DNA of 64,000 bases from Motilimonas cestriensis (GCF_021295315.1 NZ_JAIMJA010000020.1:16101-80100); one strand, 5' to 3'. Counted from the stretch's first letter, positions 35,730 to 46,180 are shown. Notes: generated by a model not told the origin, from the letters alone. Made by a program: numbers and translations.

Positions 35730-36959
35730 ATGACCACCTTTTCACTAGGCAAGGAAAAAATCAAAATTCTTCTGTTAGAAGGACTACATAGCAGCGCTGA
35801 AGAGACTTTTAGAGCCGCGGGTTACACTAACATTGAAGCGTTAAAAACCTCCTTAAGCGAAGAAGATCTGAAAGAAAAGATCAAAGACGTTCATTTCGTT
35901 GGTATTCGCTCTCGTTCAAACTTAACAGAAGACGTAATTAACGCAGCTGAAAAGCTCGTTGCTATCGGTTGTTTCTGTATTGGTACTAACCAAGTTGACT
36001 TAAAAGCAGCGCAAATCAAAGGTATCCCTGTATTCAACGCGCCGTTTTCAAATACACGCAGCGTAGCTGAAATGGTGTTAGGTCAGATCCTAATGCTACT
36101 TCGCGGTATTCCTGAGAAAAATGCCAAAGCACATCGCGGTGAATGGCAAAAGTCTGCTGACAATTCTTACGAAGCGCGTGGTAAAAAACTGGGCATCATA
36201 GGTTACGGCCACATTGGTACACAGTTAAGCATTCTAGCTGAAAACCTTGGCTTTAACGTTTTCTATTACGACATCGAAAATAAGCTATCACTCGGTAATG
36301 CGACTCAAGTTGCAAGCCTACCTGAGCTTCTTGCTATGTCAGATATTGTTAGCCTACATGTACCGGAAACCGCGTCTACTAAGCTGATGTTTGGTGCCAC
36401 TGAACTATCACAGATGAAGCAGGGCTCAATCCTGATCAACGCTTCACGTGGTACAGTAGTTGATATTGATGCACTAGTTGAAACGTTGAAAACAGACAAG
36501 CTATACGGCGCAGCGATTGACGTATTCCCAGTAGAACCAAAATCAAACAACGACGAGTTTGTGTCGCCACTACGTGGTTTTGATAACGTGATCCTAACGC
36601 CACACATTGGTGGTAGCACCCAAGAAGCGCAAGAAAACATTGGTTACGAAGTTGCTGGCAAACTAGTGAAATACTCAGATAACGGTTCAACTTTATCTGC
36701 AGTTAACTTCCCTGAAGTTTCACTACCAGAGCACGTTAAAACCAGCCGTTTACTGCACATCCATGAAAATATTCCTGGCATCATGATCCAAATTAACCAA
36801 GCATTTGCTGATGAAGGTATCAACATTGTAGGTCAGTACTTACAAACCAATGAAAACATTGGTTACGTGGTGATTGACGTTGCGAGTGATGATCGCGAAG
36901 GCGCGCTGGCTAAGCTTAAAAATATCAAAGGCACCCTGCGTGCGCGCGTATTGCACTAA
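35730..36959 (+). CDS. serA: D-3-phosphoglycerate dehydrogenase
   Basis: First step of serine synthesis. The NAD-binding motif is GIIGYGHIGTQLS, the catalytic Arg is in IRSRSNL/NASRGTVVD-type regions, and the catalytic His in LTPHIGGSTQEAQENIG. The C-terminal ACT domain (HIHENIPGIMIQINQAFAD onward) is the serine feedback site, as in E. coli (409 versus 410 residues). GAGGGAAG precedes the ATG. A strong terminator follows. Confidence 0.98.
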   Translation: MTTFSLGKEKIKILLLEGLHSSAEETFRAAGYTNIEALKTSLSEEDLKEKIKDVHFVGIRSRSNLTEDVINAAEKLVAIGCFCIGTNQVDLKAAQIKGIPVFNAPFSNTRSVAEMVLGQILMLLRGIPEKNAKAHRGEWQKSADNSYEARGKKLGIIGYGHIGTQLSILAENLGFNVFYYDIENKLSLGNATQVASLPELLAMSDIVSLHVPETASTKLMFGATELSQMKQGSILINASRGTVVDIDALVETLKTDKLYGAAIDVFPVEPKSNNDEFVSPLRGFDNVILTPHIGGSTQEAQENIGYEVAGKLVKYSDNGSTLSAVNFPEVSLPEHVKTSRLLHIHENIPGIMIQINQAFADEGINIVGQYLQTNENIGYVVIDVASDDREGALAKLKNIKGTLRARVLH

Positions 36960-36984
36960 TCGCTAAACATTAATGCTCTTGTTT

Positions 36985-37009
36985 AAAAGGTGGCTTGGCC
37001 ACCTTTTTT
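36985..37009 (+). terminator. Terminator after serA
   Basis: AAAAGGTGGC, two T, GGCCACCTTTTTT: a strong hairpin with a T-run, 25 bp after the stop. Confidence 0.9.
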
Positions 37010-37539
37010 ATTGCCTATATTTATCTAAACCGCCTTTTCACTGCTCATTCCAATCATCATTTTTCGCAATTAACTTGAGTAGTTGCAACACCGGCCAAAA
37101 AAATAACGATGAGAGAGATCACAATATTCACAAAACTGTCACTAAAAATATAGCTCCGAACAGTAAGAAGTTAGCGATAAAACAGAATATAATGCTAATT
37201 TTAATAAAAAAATATAACGATTTTGCTAAAAATAACCCCCATTAAATCTGCTCAGCAACGTTCTACTTCACCCAAGATAGCGCTATCAACCTCGACCAGT
37301 CAACAAGTGAAACTTAAAAACATTCATGTCTGAGAATGCCACCTCAAATAGATAAAAAAACTATAAAACAACCAAAAAACAGATTAATTGACATATCTCT
37401 CAGCCCGAAAAATACTCCTTTAACTATTAATTTTTAATTGATATAAAACACGGCAGCAAGGATTGCTAAGAATTGACGTTTTTGTCGAGCAGCGGATCGC
37501 TCAGTCATTTATTAAATTTTTAGTATCAGGTAACTCAAC
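37010..37539. other. Upstream region of the first pil cluster
   Basis: AT-rich spacer of about 530 bp between serA and pilV. It holds the second copy of GATAGCGCTATC (37276-37287), A/T tracts around 37420-37450 that could contain the pil promoter, and no credible gene. Confidence 0.5.
37276..37287. promoter_or_regulatory. 12-bp palindrome GATAGCGCTATC, copy 2
   Basis: Identical to the palindrome at 1941-1952. It lies about 250 bp upstream of pilV. Operator role is inference. Confidence 0.3.
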
Positions 37540-38124
37540 ATGAGCCATACGATCCTCTGCCGACATAAAACTAGTTCCCAGCTGGGTTTTAGCTTAATCG
37601 AAACCATGATCACCTTATTCGTGCTCACCACTGGCTTACTTGGCGTAGCTGCCTCTCAAGGTATCGCTAAAAAGTCTGCTTACGAGTCCAATCAACGCAC
37701 GATCGCTAGCTTTATCGCCATGGATATCGCAGAGCGCCTGCGCCTTAATCGTCAAGAATTAATTGCTTCCCCAGATCGATATGCTGTTGATAGCGTAGTG
37801 TCATCAGCTTCATCTATCACAAATCCAAGCTGCACCGCTTGCGGACAAATTCAGCAGCGAGAGAAAGATCTCTTACACTGGGCAGGCCTTCTACAAGGAC
37901 AACAAGTCGTTCAAGACAGTCGCGCTGTTGGCGGTCTCAAGCAAGCTGACGCCTGTATAGATTACGATACCAACAATGGCAAAGTGCTTATTGTGGTCAG
38001 CTGGACCGGTAGGCAGTCCCTTATTGATGGCGCCACTGATCGAAATAGCTTTGAGAAAAAATGTGGTACCTCCAGTAAAGAGCGTCGTCAACTAATACTG
38101 CGGACGCTAGTTAAAAATGCATAA
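37540..38124 (+). CDS. pilV: Type IV pilus minor pilin PilV, copy 1
   Basis: Prepilin-like protein that primes type IV pilus assembly. The type III signal is cleaved before F17 (G16|FSLIE, with Glu at +5), followed by the hydrophobic helix METMITLFVLTTGLLGVAAS region and the PilV-typical stretch QGIAKKSAYESNQRT. Three Cys occur in the globular part (SCTACG and DACID). It starts a six-gene operon; its end overlaps pilW by 8 bp, exactly as in the second copy. The protein is clearly homologous to the copy at 44135. Confidence 0.92.
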   Translation: MSHTILCRHKTSSQLGFSLIETMITLFVLTTGLLGVAASQGIAKKSAYESNQRTIASFIAMDIAERLRLNRQELIASPDRYAVDSVVSSASSITNPSCTACGQIQQREKDLLHWAGLLQGQQVVQDSRAVGGLKQADACIDYDTNNGKVLIVVSWTGRQSLIDGATDRNSFEKKCGTSSKERRQLILRTLVKNA

Positions 38125-39124
38125 TACTCCAACTCAAAAACAACAAGCTGGCTATGGTTTAATCGAATGGATGATTGGCATCAGCATTGGCCTTTTTTTG
38201 ATTGCAGGTCTCTCTGCGGTATTCGTTCACTCAAGAGTGGGCGCACAAAGCACCAACCAAATGGGCGAGCTACAAGAAACGGGCAGAGTCGCGTTGCAGT
38301 TGTTAACCCAAGACTTACGACAAGTTGGTTTTTGGGGGTTGGCCACCGCTAATCTGGTTACACGATACAATGCCGTGCAAAGTAACGAGGTAATCGTGCC
38401 TAAGCTAGCGAGTAGCAAAGATTGTATTGATGATTTAGGCAATGGCTCTTTTCCACAAAACAGTGTGCAGTTTAGACAGTTTTGGTCGTTTGAGTTGCCA
38501 GCTAATAGCAGCCTAAGCTTTATGCGCTGCCTGATTGATGATGACGCCAATACCCAATTGAGCAAAGAAACCGACGTGATTACCATTAAACGCCTGCTGG
38601 GCCAATCAATGTCCATACCCAGTGCCGGCTTAACCACCGCAACCGCACCATTTTTTTTCAAAGCAAATAATACCAAGGCAATGATTTTCAAAGGTAATGC
38701 AGCTGCCCCTTCAGAGCCGACTCTAACCGACAGTGAAACCTGGCAATTTCTTCACCATGTTTATTACCTAGACCGCCAACTTTCGACCAATACGCCTAAC
38801 TTGCGCAGGCTGACTTTAAACACATCAGGTATGACATTAGAGCCAGTCTTACTTTCAGGCATTGAAAATATGCAGTTGCAATACATCGTCGAAAATGCAG
38901 CCGGTAAAACCAGCTTTCAAACCAGCGCACAGCCCAGTGATAAAGTCATAGGTGCCCAGCTGTTTGTGTTGGTTAGAGCGTTAGATCAAAGTCATGGCTA
39001 TGTAAATAATAATAGCTACCAACTGGGTGATAAGACCGTTCAAGTCAATGACAATTATCGCCGTTTACTAGTGTCAACCTCAGTAACCTTTAATAACCCA
39101 GTATGGCTCAGCCAAGGAATTTAA
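38117..39124 (+). CDS. pilW: Type IV pilus minor pilin PilW, copy 1
   Basis: 335 residues. The prepilin site is G12|YGLIEW and the helix WMIGISIGLFLIAGLSAVF follows, then the PilW signature MGELQETGRVALQLLTQDLR and QVGFWG. The globular part is long, as is normal for PilW. Starts inside the pilV end (8-bp overlap), so translation is coupled. Works with PilV, PilX and PilY1 at the pilus tip. Confidence 0.92.
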   Translation: MHNTPTQKQQAGYGLIEWMIGISIGLFLIAGLSAVFVHSRVGAQSTNQMGELQETGRVALQLLTQDLRQVGFWGLATANLVTRYNAVQSNEVIVPKLASSKDCIDDLGNGSFPQNSVQFRQFWSFELPANSSLSFMRCLIDDDANTQLSKETDVITIKRLLGQSMSIPSAGLTTATAPFFFKANNTKAMIFKGNAAAPSEPTLTDSETWQFLHHVYYLDRQLSTNTPNLRRLTLNTSGMTLEPVLLSGIENMQLQYIVENAAGKTSFQTSAQPSDKVIGAQLFVLVRALDQSHGYVNNNSYQLGDKTVQVNDNYRRLLVSTSVTFNNPVWLSQGI

Positions 39125-39128
39125 AACC

Positions 39129-39584
39129 ATGAAAAGCCCCCATACTCAACGAGGAATTTCATTATTTATTAGTATGTTAATGCTGGCATTGTTGTCAGCC
39201 TTAACCACCTTATTGATGGCCAATGCCAGCTTAGATTTAAAAATGGCGGGGGCAGCCGCGTTAAAAATTGATGCAGATCAGCAGCTAGAAGGGGCAATTG
39301 AAGAGTTACTGGCAAAAGATGATAGCGCGCTAAAATTTGCCAGCGCCATCAAGGGCAGTCAATTTACCTTAACCCACATTAGCGGCGTGAGCTCGGCAGT
39401 TGCTCAAGTACAAGATCAGCCCAGCTGCGCACGAAGTCGAAAACCGAGCTCAGATGACATTTTTGCTTGTCGCTATTTGCACACAAAATTAAACCGTGAT
39501 TATGGCCGAGCCAAAACTGGCAGCGGCCGCTTAGGCCATAACAGTGCAGGCTTAGGCATAGAGCAAAAAACCCTTAAGAACTAA
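39129..39584 (+). CDS. pilX: Type IV pilus minor pilin PilX, copy 1
   Basis: 151 residues; PilX-type N-terminus G9|ISLFIS without the usual Glu at +5, a known feature of this pilin class. The long helix ends in LMANASLDLKMAGAAALKID, highly conserved with copy 2. Two Cys (QPSCARS, FACRY) are shared with copy 2. It follows pilW by 4 bp. An 87-bp gap with a TGCGGT/ACCGCA hairpin separates it from pilY1. Confidence 0.88.
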   Translation: MKSPHTQRGISLFISMLMLALLSALTTLLMANASLDLKMAGAAALKIDADQQLEGAIEELLAKDDSALKFASAIKGSQFTLTHISGVSSAVAQVQDQPSCARSRKPSSDDIFACRYLHTKLNRDYGRAKTGSGRLGHNSAGLGIEQKTLKN

Positions 39585-39618
39585 AAGCTAAACACGCCTT
39601 CCTAGGATGGGAAAGTGA

Positions 39619-39634
39619 TGCGGTAATAACCGCA
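39619..39634 (+). other. Hairpin between pilX and pilY1, copy 1
   Basis: TGCGGT-AATA-ACCGCA, perfect 6-bp stem. The second cluster has a different hairpin at the same place (CTTATTC/GAATAAG, 46187-46206 region), so both intercistronic gaps are structured. Confidence 0.4.
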
Positions 39635-39686
39635 ACACGCATAGGACGCATTAATTTAATTTCCAAAAAACATGGAAAGGACACTA

Positions 39687-42600
39687 ATGTACAGGTTCAA
39701 ATTATTACTGCCCTTTGGCGCTCTTTTGTGCGCGAATGCCCTTGCTGATGATACTGAGTTATATATCGCCGATATTTCTGCGCAAAATGGTCTGCGCCCA
39801 CAAGTTATGATTATATTCGATAACTCTGGCAGCATGCGTGATTCAGAAATGCTTACCAAAGAGGCCTTCGATCCCAATAAAGATTATGGCGAATCAGGGC
39901 AACAAAAGATCTACTGGGGCGGTGCTGGACAAAAGGTGCCCAAACTAAACAGTCGTAATCAATTCGACAGCAACAAAAATAATTGTCAATCAGCTGTTGA
40001 CCCATTAGCAAAAAATGGCAAGTACACCGGTAATCTAAGAAGATGGAATAGTAAAAACCAAACTTGGCTACGCCTTAACAAGAGCAAAGGGGAGTATTTT
40101 GATTGTCGCGAAGATGTCGATAAAAACCAAGTTTTAAACCCTGGCTCTCAAGTTGACGGGTTTCCAATCAATGACATAAAAACCGGCTATCAAGCTACCA
40201 AGGGAAGTAGTGTTTTTAAAGGCTCTGATGGTATTACGCTTTATACCGAAAAATACCTCACTTGGTATCATCAACCCGATACCGTCACTAAAAGCCGCTT
40301 AAGTATCGCCCAAGACGCAATTTCCGATCTGGTCAAATCCACCCCTTCGGTTAACTTTGGTTTAACGGTATTTAACTACAATGACAGTTATGACACTCGT
40401 AACGGTGGCCGCGTCGTTCGTGCCATTAACGATATGACAGCGCAAGATAGAGCGGACTTTAGTCGTGTCATTAATAGCCAGTCAGCCCAAGGCAACACCC
40501 CTTTGTGTGAATCACTCTATGAAGTCTATCGGTACTTTGCAGGTAAAACGGTTTACTTTGGTGATGATGATGCCAACTATGGCAGTTACTTAGCCAATAA
40601 ACCGCCAAGAGATAGCAATGCTGAAGCGCCGCAGGGTACCTATAAATCCCCCTATAAAACCTGTCAGGATAAAGCTTACATTATCTTAATGACCGATGGT
40701 CAACCGACTCAAGATAATATGGCTAACCATTTAATCGCTAATTTAACAGGCGCGAGTGCGTGGAATTACAGTTACTTACCAGCACTAGCAAAGCACCTCA
40801 ATACAAAAGACATCAACAATACGAAAGCAGGTACGCAAACAGTGTCCACCTTCACCATTGGCTTTGGTGAAGCAGCAACCACTCAAGCTGGGGCATTATT
40901 ATTAGAAACCGCGACCCAAGGCGGCGGTGAATACTACCCCGCTACCGATGCAAAAGCACTGCAACAAGCCTTTCAAGAAACGATCATTAAAATTCTCGAC
41001 CAATCTTCTAGCTTTAACGCACCTGCCGTTTCAGCCACAAGTTTTGATCGCACCCAGCATCAAAACAACGTGTATTACTCGATGTTTATGCCAAGTAAAA
41101 AGCAGCGCTGGCGTGGCAATATTAAAAAGCTCACTATTGATAACAAAGGCATTTTACGAGACGCCAACAACCTGCCGGCTATTTCGGCCAATGGTTATAT
41201 CAGTGAAGATTCATCTACCGGTTGGGGCGGCGTTAATGATGGTAACTCGGTTAGTCAAGGTGGCGTAGCCGCAGCAATAGCCAAGCAAACCAGTCGTAAA
41301 GTTTACACTAATATTCAAGGTGCGCTGGTTGAACTAAACAAGCAAAACATCAAAACATTCTTTAATGCTGCCAGCGACGATGCGCTAGCGGCTGAACTTG
41401 GGATAGATGCGACCAATCTCAATACACATTTAAATTGGCTGCTCGGCTACGATGTGCATGATGTTAACGGCAACAATAGCATTGCCGACTACCGCGCTGA
41501 TATCTTTGCCGATCCACTGCATTCAAAGCCCACCGCCATCGTTTATCCAAGTGGTAATGACACCACTCGCTTAATGGTCGGCACCAATGCAGGCTTTGTT
41601 CATTTCTTTCATGACAAAGGCCAAACAGTAACCGAAGATTGGGCTTTTATTCCAGCCGAACTACTTAGCCATGGCTTAGCATTAATGGATGACAAAGACG
41701 CAGCGACTCATCCTTATGGAATGGATGGCACGGCCACGGTGTTTGACGTAAGCAAAGGGCCAAGTCGACAGTTAATTGCAGTAATGGGCATGCGCCGCGG
41801 TGGTAAAAGCTATTACGCCTTTGATATTACCAAGCCAACATCGCCAACATTACTTTGGAAAATTGGTAAATCAGACAGCCAATTTACCGAGTTAGGCCAA
41901 ACGTGGTCAAAAGCTAAATCGGGCTGGCTTAACGTCTCTGGCGACACTATCCCAGTATTTATTTTTGGCGCAGGTTATGACGTTAATAAAGATAGCTGCA
42001 GCGGTGCAGACAACTGTAAAGATACTGAAGGCCGTGGCATTTTCATTGTTAATGCTAAGACAGGACAGCATATCTGGTCTAATAATGTGGCTTGCAATGC
42101 CACTGACGCGCACTGTATGCAGCACAGTATACCCAGCGAAATAGCCACCTTAGACAGCAATAGTGATGGCATTGTTGACCGCTTATACGCTGGTGATACA
42201 GGCGGCAACCTGTGGCGAATCGACTTAAAAGGCGATTCACCGAAGGCTTGGAGTACTATCAAGCTAGCAAAACTCAGTGACGACACTAGCAAAGGTGATC
42301 GCCGCATTTTCACTCCCCCCACTATTGCTCGTAGCTTGATCCAAAAAGTGATTAAGGTAGATAAAAACTATCAAGTTTACGATCAAGCCGTTGATATGGT
42401 ATTGGTCGGCACGGGTAACCGCGCAAAGCCCGCCTCTGACATCAGTAATCAAGATACGTTTGTAATGATCAAAGACACCCACATTTTACCCACTACTTTT
42501 GGCAGTGGTGGTGTAGAAAAGCCCACCCCAATTGCATTCGACGATTTATTTAATATCACCAGTAATCCCATCGAGAGTAGTACCGATTTAATGCTCTCTC

Positions 42601-43049
42601 GTGCCAACTTAAGCAGTCATTCAGGCTGGCGTTATGAGTTTAAAGGCAATGGTGAAAAATCGCTGGGCGGCGCTTTGGTGCTCGCTGGCACGGTTTACTT
42701 TAGCTCGTTTTCGCCTAATGCGACCTCAAACTTACAATGTGGGATTGGCGATCTAGGCCTTGGCAAACTTTATGCTGTTAATCTATTTGATGGCACCAAT
42801 ACGCATACTTGGCGCGAAAAAGAAATTGGTAATCAAGTGCCTGATACCATCGTGGCGCATTCAGGTAAAGATGAGCAAGGCCAATCTGTGATCCGCTTAC
42901 TTGGCGTTGGCCAAGGAGAGCAAATATCGGTCATTATCCCAGAAGATCCCAACAACAGTACTGAAGCGCAAGATGTGAATACTGGCACCCAGTCCACCGA
43001 GGCCAACATGAAGCCAAATCGGATCTACAGCTATTTTGAAGAATTATAA
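39687..43049 (+). CDS. pilY1: Pilus tip adhesin PilY1, copy 1
   Basis: Large exported tip protein for type IV pili. ATG 39687 is chosen (not 39672) because AAAGGA lies 6 nt upstream; it opens a signal peptide [20 protein letters not shown]. The N-terminal half is a vWA-like domain with MIDAS DNSGSM, plus [10 protein letters not shown]. The C-terminal half is the PilY1/PilC beta-propeller, with a calcium loop DSNSDGIVD (encoded at 42153-42179) before [16 protein letters not shown]. Such a loop controls pilus retraction in Pseudomonas. 1120 residues. Copy 2 shares long identical stretches, for example [19 protein letters not shown]. Confidence 0.93.
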   Translation: MYRFKLLLPFGALLCANALADDTELYIADISAQNGLRPQVMIIFDNSGSMRDSEMLTKEAFDPNKDYGESGQQKIYWGGAGQKVPKLNSRNQFDSNKNNCQSAVDPLAKNGKYTGNLRRWNSKNQTWLRLNKSKGEYFDCREDVDKNQVLNPGSQVDGFPINDIKTGYQATKGSSVFKGSDGITLYTEKYLTWYHQPDTVTKSRLSIAQDAISDLVKSTPSVNFGLTVFNYNDSYDTRNGGRVVRAINDMTAQDRADFSRVINSQSAQGNTPLCESLYEVYRYFAGKTVYFGDDDANYGSYLANKPPRDSNAEAPQGTYKSPYKTCQDKAYIILMTDGQPTQDNMANHLIANLTGASAWNYSYLPALAKHLNTKDINNTKAGTQTVSTFTIGFGEAATTQAGALLLETATQGGGEYYPATDAKALQQAFQETIIKILDQSSSFNAPAVSATSFDRTQHQNNVYYSMFMPSKKQRWRGNIKKLTIDNKGILRDANNLPAISANGYISEDSSTGWGGVNDGNSVSQGGVAAAIAKQTSRKVYTNIQGALVELNKQNIKTFFNAASDDALAAELGIDATNLNTHLNWLLGYDVHDVNGNNSIADYRADIFADPLHSKPTAIVYPSGNDTTRLMVGTNAGFVHFFHDKGQTVTEDWAFIPAELLSHGLALMDDKDAATHPYGMDGTATVFDVSKGPSRQLIAVMGMRRGGKSYYAFDITKPTSPTLLWKIGKSDSQFTELGQTWSKAKSGWLNVSGDTIPVFIFGAGYDVNKDSCSGADNCKDTEGRGIFIVNAKTGQHIWSNNVACNATDAHCMQHSIPSEIATLDSNSDGIVDRLYAGDTGGNLWRIDLKGDSPKAWSTIKLAKLSDDTSKGDRRIFTPPTIARSLIQKVIKVDKNYQVYDQAVDMVLVGTGNRAKPASDISNQDTFVMIKDTHILPTTFGSGGVEKPTPIAFDDLFNITSNPIESSTDLMLSRANLSSHSGWRYEFKGNGEKSLGGALVLAGTVYFSSFSPNATSNLQCGIGDLGLGKLYAVNLFDGTNTHTWREKEIGNQVPDTIVAHSGKDEQGQSVIRLLGVGQGEQISVIIPEDPNNSTEAQDVNTGTQSTEANMKPNRIYSYFEEL

Positions 43050-43063
43050 AGAGGAATAAGTAC

Positions 43064-43468
43064 GTGAGAAATCAGCAAGGGTTTACCCTTATTGAAATAA
43101 TGATCACGGTAGCAATCGTCGGCATACTAGCAGCGATAGCCTACCCTAGTTACATGCAATATGTACTGACAAGCAGCCGAGCTCAAGCGACGACCGAGCT
43201 AACTGAAATTGCTAATTTGCAAGAGCAGTATTACCTCGATCATAATCGTTATGCCGCCAGCCTAGACCAGCTAGGCTATACCAGCAGCGCCATTACAACG
43301 GAAAATGGCCGATTTAATATCAAGGTAAGCTCAACCGACCGCGAAATTGATTTTACTGTAACGGCAAAAGCCATTGGCCAACAATTAAAGGATACGACGT
43401 GCTTAACTTTCACGCTCAATTATCAGCAGAAAAAAGAGGCAACATCAAATGATTGCTGGAAAAAATAA
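43064..43468 (+). CDS. pilE: Type IV pilin-like protein PilE, copy 1
   Basis: 134-residue minor pilin with G6|FTLIEIM, the helix [20 protein letters not shown], and the PilE signature [13 protein letters not shown]. Two Cys near the end (TCLTF and DCWKK) could form the pilin D-loop disulfide. The start is GTG at 43064, with GAGGAAT upstream. The last 20 bp overlap the next small gene, so translation is coupled. In Pseudomonas PilE is one of the minor pilins that carry PilY1. Confidence 0.92.
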   Translation: MRNQQGFTLIEIMITVAIVGILAAIAYPSYMQYVLTSSRAQATTELTEIANLQEQYYLDHNRYAASLDQLGYTSSAITTENGRFNIKVSSTDREIDFTVTAKAIGQQLKDTTCLTFTLNYQQKKEATSNDCWKK

Positions 43469-43796
43469 CCCTAAACACTATCGTCTCAGCATGGCGCTGC
43501 TCTTAGGAGCAAGCCTAATACTGGGCCAAGCGCAAGCGCAAAAGCCATTACAAGAATACCGCTGTGCCATGATCTTGGCTGACAATGAACCTTACATTGG
43601 TCATTACCAATATCAATCAGAATATAAATCAACCGATAAAATGCAAAAAAGCATGGCAGAAAAAGCCGGCGAATCAATCTTTCAAGCAGACGGGACAACT
43701 TTAATCGCAGTAAAAAAAGTACTTGAATGCGCGCATTCAGGTCAGAGCTTTACCTCTGACGCAGCAAAATCAGTAGAGCAAGGTTTTGATTATTAA
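43449..43796 (+). CDS. Small exported Cys protein closing pil cluster 1, unknown family
   Basis: 115 residues starting inside pilE (20-bp overlap). A signal peptide-like segment ([18 protein letters not shown]) leads to a mature part with two Cys: YRCAMIL and LECAHSG. It is a clear paralogue of the gene at 50040: both share the order YxCAxIL, E-x-YxGH, a D-x-MQ segment, and a final EQxFD. It is placed identically at the end of each minor-pilin operon, with the same overlap. I know no family name; a periplasmic or tip-associated accessory role is inferred from this strict linkage. Confidence 0.72.
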   Translation: MIAGKNNPKHYRLSMALLLGASLILGQAQAQKPLQEYRCAMILADNEPYIGHYQYQSEYKSTDKMQKSMAEKAGESIFQADGTTLIAVKKVLECAHSGQSFTSDAAKSVEQGFDY

Positions 43797-44134
43797 CAGT
43801 TTCTAGCAAGTAGCACAGGGCTCTATTGAGGTTTAGCGATGAACCTGAAGTCATTACGAGGCCAAATAGAAGCAAAACAAGGTTGTTAATGTGCTTTTCC
43901 CCTCTTTTTGAGGGGATTTTTTCTCTCCAATTTTTTCCAGCCGCAATCATTGTCTATCGCGACAGAATTAAAAATAAATAAACCAAAAAATCAAATACCT
44001 AACAAAAAAAACCACATTAAAGACAATCGTTGTAAAAGATCCTGACAGCAAGAAAAAAAATCGCAGATATACTTAAGCAATGGATTGGTTAGTTTATTTA
44101 TTAATTTATTGCCTAACAAACAAGGAGGCTAGTA
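43797..44134. other. Spacer between the two pil clusters
   Basis: 338 bp with a terminator for cluster 1 (43899-43923) and an AT-rich stretch leading to the cluster 2 start. A 16-codon frame at 43839-43889 has a GAGG upstream but no other support. Confidence 0.6.
43899..43923 (+). terminator. Terminator of pil cluster 1
   Basis: CCCCTC-TTTTT-GAGGGG stem-loop followed by ATTTTTT, about 100 bp after the last gene of the cluster. Confidence 0.85.
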
Positions 44135-44728
44135 GTGATAGTGACAAACTGGCTTCAACGCCCCTCAATGAAGGGAGTATTTGTTCGCGGCTTTAGTTTA
44201 ATTGAAGCGATGATCACACTGTTTATATTAACCACCGGGTTATTGGGTGTTGCTGCATCCCAAGGCATCGCTAAAAAATCAGCTTTTGAATCTCAACAGC
44301 GCACCCTTGCTAGCTTTATCGCCATGGACATCGCAGAGCGGATCCACCTCAATCGCACTGAATTTATCAACACGCCGGATCTTTATGCCGTTAACAGTGT
44401 CATTGAAACCGCGAAGACGCTAACTCTACCTAAATGCTCCAGCTGCTCAGCCAGCGATCGCCGCACTATCGACCTGATTCACTGGCAAGATTTACTCAAA
44501 GGAACGCAAGTTAGCGACAACGCTCGCTCTATTGGTGGCCTCGCTAAGGCAGATGCTTGTATCGGTTACGAAACCACATCTGGCCTAGTCACTATCATTA
44601 TTAGCTGGCAAAGCCGACAACAACTTGAAGATGGCGCAAATACAACTATGACGTTAGCCAAGAACTGTGGCGCAGAAAGCAAAGAGCGCCGCCAAATCAC
44701 GATTACAACGTTGGTCAGAAATGCGTAG
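44135..44728 (+). CDS. pilV: Type IV pilus minor pilin PilV, copy 2
   Basis: Paralogue of the pilV at 37540. The prepilin site is G19|FSLIEA, followed by TTGLLGVAASQGIAKKSAFE, nearly identical to copy 1. The start is GTG at 44135, with a strong AAGGAGG upstream. Three Cys sit in positions similar to copy 1 (KCSSCS and DACIG). Overlaps pilW by 8 bp, the same as copy 1. It opens the second six-gene cluster. Confidence 0.92.
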   Translation: MIVTNWLQRPSMKGVFVRGFSLIEAMITLFILTTGLLGVAASQGIAKKSAFESQQRTLASFIAMDIAERIHLNRTEFINTPDLYAVNSVIETAKTLTLPKCSSCSASDRRTIDLIHWQDLLKGTQVSDNARSIGGLAKADACIGYETTSGLVTIIISWQSRQQLEDGANTTMTLAKNCGAESKERRQITITTLVRNA

Positions 44729-45722
44729 CACAAGGCTAAAGCAACGAGGATTCGGCATCATCGAATGGATGATAGGAATGACTATCGGGCTATTTCTAAT
44801 TGGCGGGATCACCGCTGTATTTGTTCAATCTCGCGCCGGCTCGCAAAATACCAATCAAATGGGTGAACTACAGGAAACAGGACGAATTGCACTGCAATTA
44901 ATTAGCCAAGATCTTAGACAAGTCGGATTTTGGGGAGTAGCCACCTCGAACGTAATGACAAGGTTAAATGCAACCATCAACAATGAAGTTATCACCCCGA
45001 CGCTTAGTAGTGGTAGTGATTGCACTGACGATTTAGGTGGCGGCTCTTTCCCCGAAGACAGCATTCAATTTCGACAATTTTGGTCATTTGAAATCCCTCA
45101 ATTGTCGAGCCTGAACTATATGCGTTGTATTATTGATGACGATCCTGACTCACAGCTCAAACGTGGTACCGATGTAATTGCACTTAAGCGCTTAATGGGG
45201 AAACGAGAACCCATTCCAGCAGCGGGTACCGTAACTGCAGATAGCCCTTATTTATTAGTGGGTAGCCATAGTAAGGCCGTTATTTTTGCATCCGGCTCAA
45301 CCCCACCAAGCGATCCGTCTTTTACGGGTAGTGATGCTTGGCAATACTTACACCATGTTTATTTCTTAGATCGCTCTCTCAGCACTAACACCCCTCGACT
45401 GCGCCGGATGAGCCTTAATAACAGCGGCATGACTTTGGAGCCTATTTTGCTATCTGGCGTTGAGGACATGCAATTGCTCTATATCGTAGAAGAAGCCAAT
45501 GGTAATACTAACTATCAGACCTCAGCATTATCAAACGACAAAGTCATTGGCGTTGAAGTGTTTATTCTGGTTAGAGCACTGGAAGAAAGTAAACGTTATT
45601 TGAATCAAAACACCTACACCCTTGCGGATAAAACAATCACAGTGAACGATAATTTTAGACGCTTATTGGTATCCAGCGTGATTAGCTTTAGTAATCCAAT
45701 GTGGCTAGATAAGGCAATCTAA
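44721..45722 (+). CDS. pilW: Type IV pilus minor pilin PilW, copy 2
   Basis: The ATG at 44721 is chosen because it gives the same 8-bp overlap with pilV as in copy 1 and a normal leader; a longer frame from 44667 is not needed. Prepilin site G10|FGIIEW, then MIGMTIGLFLIGGITAVFVQ, MGELQETGRIALQLISQDLR and QVGFWGV. 333 residues. Homologous to copy 1 along its length; the two differ most in the middle of the globular part. Confidence 0.92.
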   Translation: MRSTRLKQRGFGIIEWMIGMTIGLFLIGGITAVFVQSRAGSQNTNQMGELQETGRIALQLISQDLRQVGFWGVATSNVMTRLNATINNEVITPTLSSGSDCTDDLGGGSFPEDSIQFRQFWSFEIPQLSSLNYMRCIIDDDPDSQLKRGTDVIALKRLMGKREPIPAAGTVTADSPYLLVGSHSKAVIFASGSTPPSDPSFTGSDAWQYLHHVYFLDRSLSTNTPRLRRMSLNNSGMTLEPILLSGVEDMQLLYIVEEANGNTNYQTSALSNDKVIGVEVFILVRALEESKRYLNQNTYTLADKTITVNDNFRRLLVSSVISFSNPMWLDKAI

Positions 45723-45733
45723 TGGAGGCAAAA

Positions 45734-46180
45734 ATGAAATTTCAGCAAGGCATTGCACTTTTTATCAGCATCATTTTACTGCTTCTATTATCAGGATTAA
45801 CCACCTTGCTAATGTCCAATGCCAGTTTAGATCTCAAAATGGCTGGTGCCAGTGCACAGCGAATCGATGCCGACCAGCAATTAGAGGGCGCTATTGGTGA
45901 AATATTAACAAATACTAATGCTAGCCAACAATTTGCTACCGCGGCACTCGATACCCAGTTTGAAGTAAAGCACATTAAAAACATTAGTACTTCTGTTGTG
46001 GCCATAAATGAGCAACCTAGTTGCGCTCGAAGCAAAGACCCAAGCTCGGTCGGCTTATTCTCTTGTCGCTATCTAGACACTCGGCTATCAAAGCAATATG
46101 GCCGCGCCAAAATAGGTGGTGGCCATCAAGGTGAAAATGCAGCGGGGTTAGGCGTAGAACAAAAGTTATTGAAAAAATAA
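45734..46180 (+). CDS. pilX: Type IV pilus minor pilin PilX, copy 2
   Basis: ATG 45734 is chosen because GGAGG lies 5 nt upstream; ATG 45722 would overlap the pilW stop. N-terminus MKFQQGIALFISIILL (PilX type, no Glu at +5), followed by LMSNASLDLKMAGASAQRID shared with copy 1, and the two Cys of QPSCARS and FSCRY. 148 residues. The intercistronic gap to pilY1 again carries a hairpin. Confidence 0.88.
   Translation: MKFQQGIALFISIILLLLLSGLTTLLMSNASLDLKMAGASAQRIDADQQLEGAIGEILTNTNASQQFATAALDTQFEVKHIKNISTSVVAINEQPSCARSKDPSSVGLFSCRYLDTRLSKQYGRAKIGGGHQGENAAGLGVEQKLLKK

Noticed and set aside
36973..37245. 90-codon open frame after serA
   Set aside because: It overlaps the serA terminator, lacks a ribosome binding site and its composition looks random.
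39129..39584. PilX treated as a defective pilin because Glu at +5 is missing
   Set aside because: PilX-class pilins normally lack this residue, and both copies share the feature.
43839..43889. 16-codon frame with GAGG upstream between pil clusters
   Set aside because: Very short, no counterpart after cluster 2, and no further evidence of translation.
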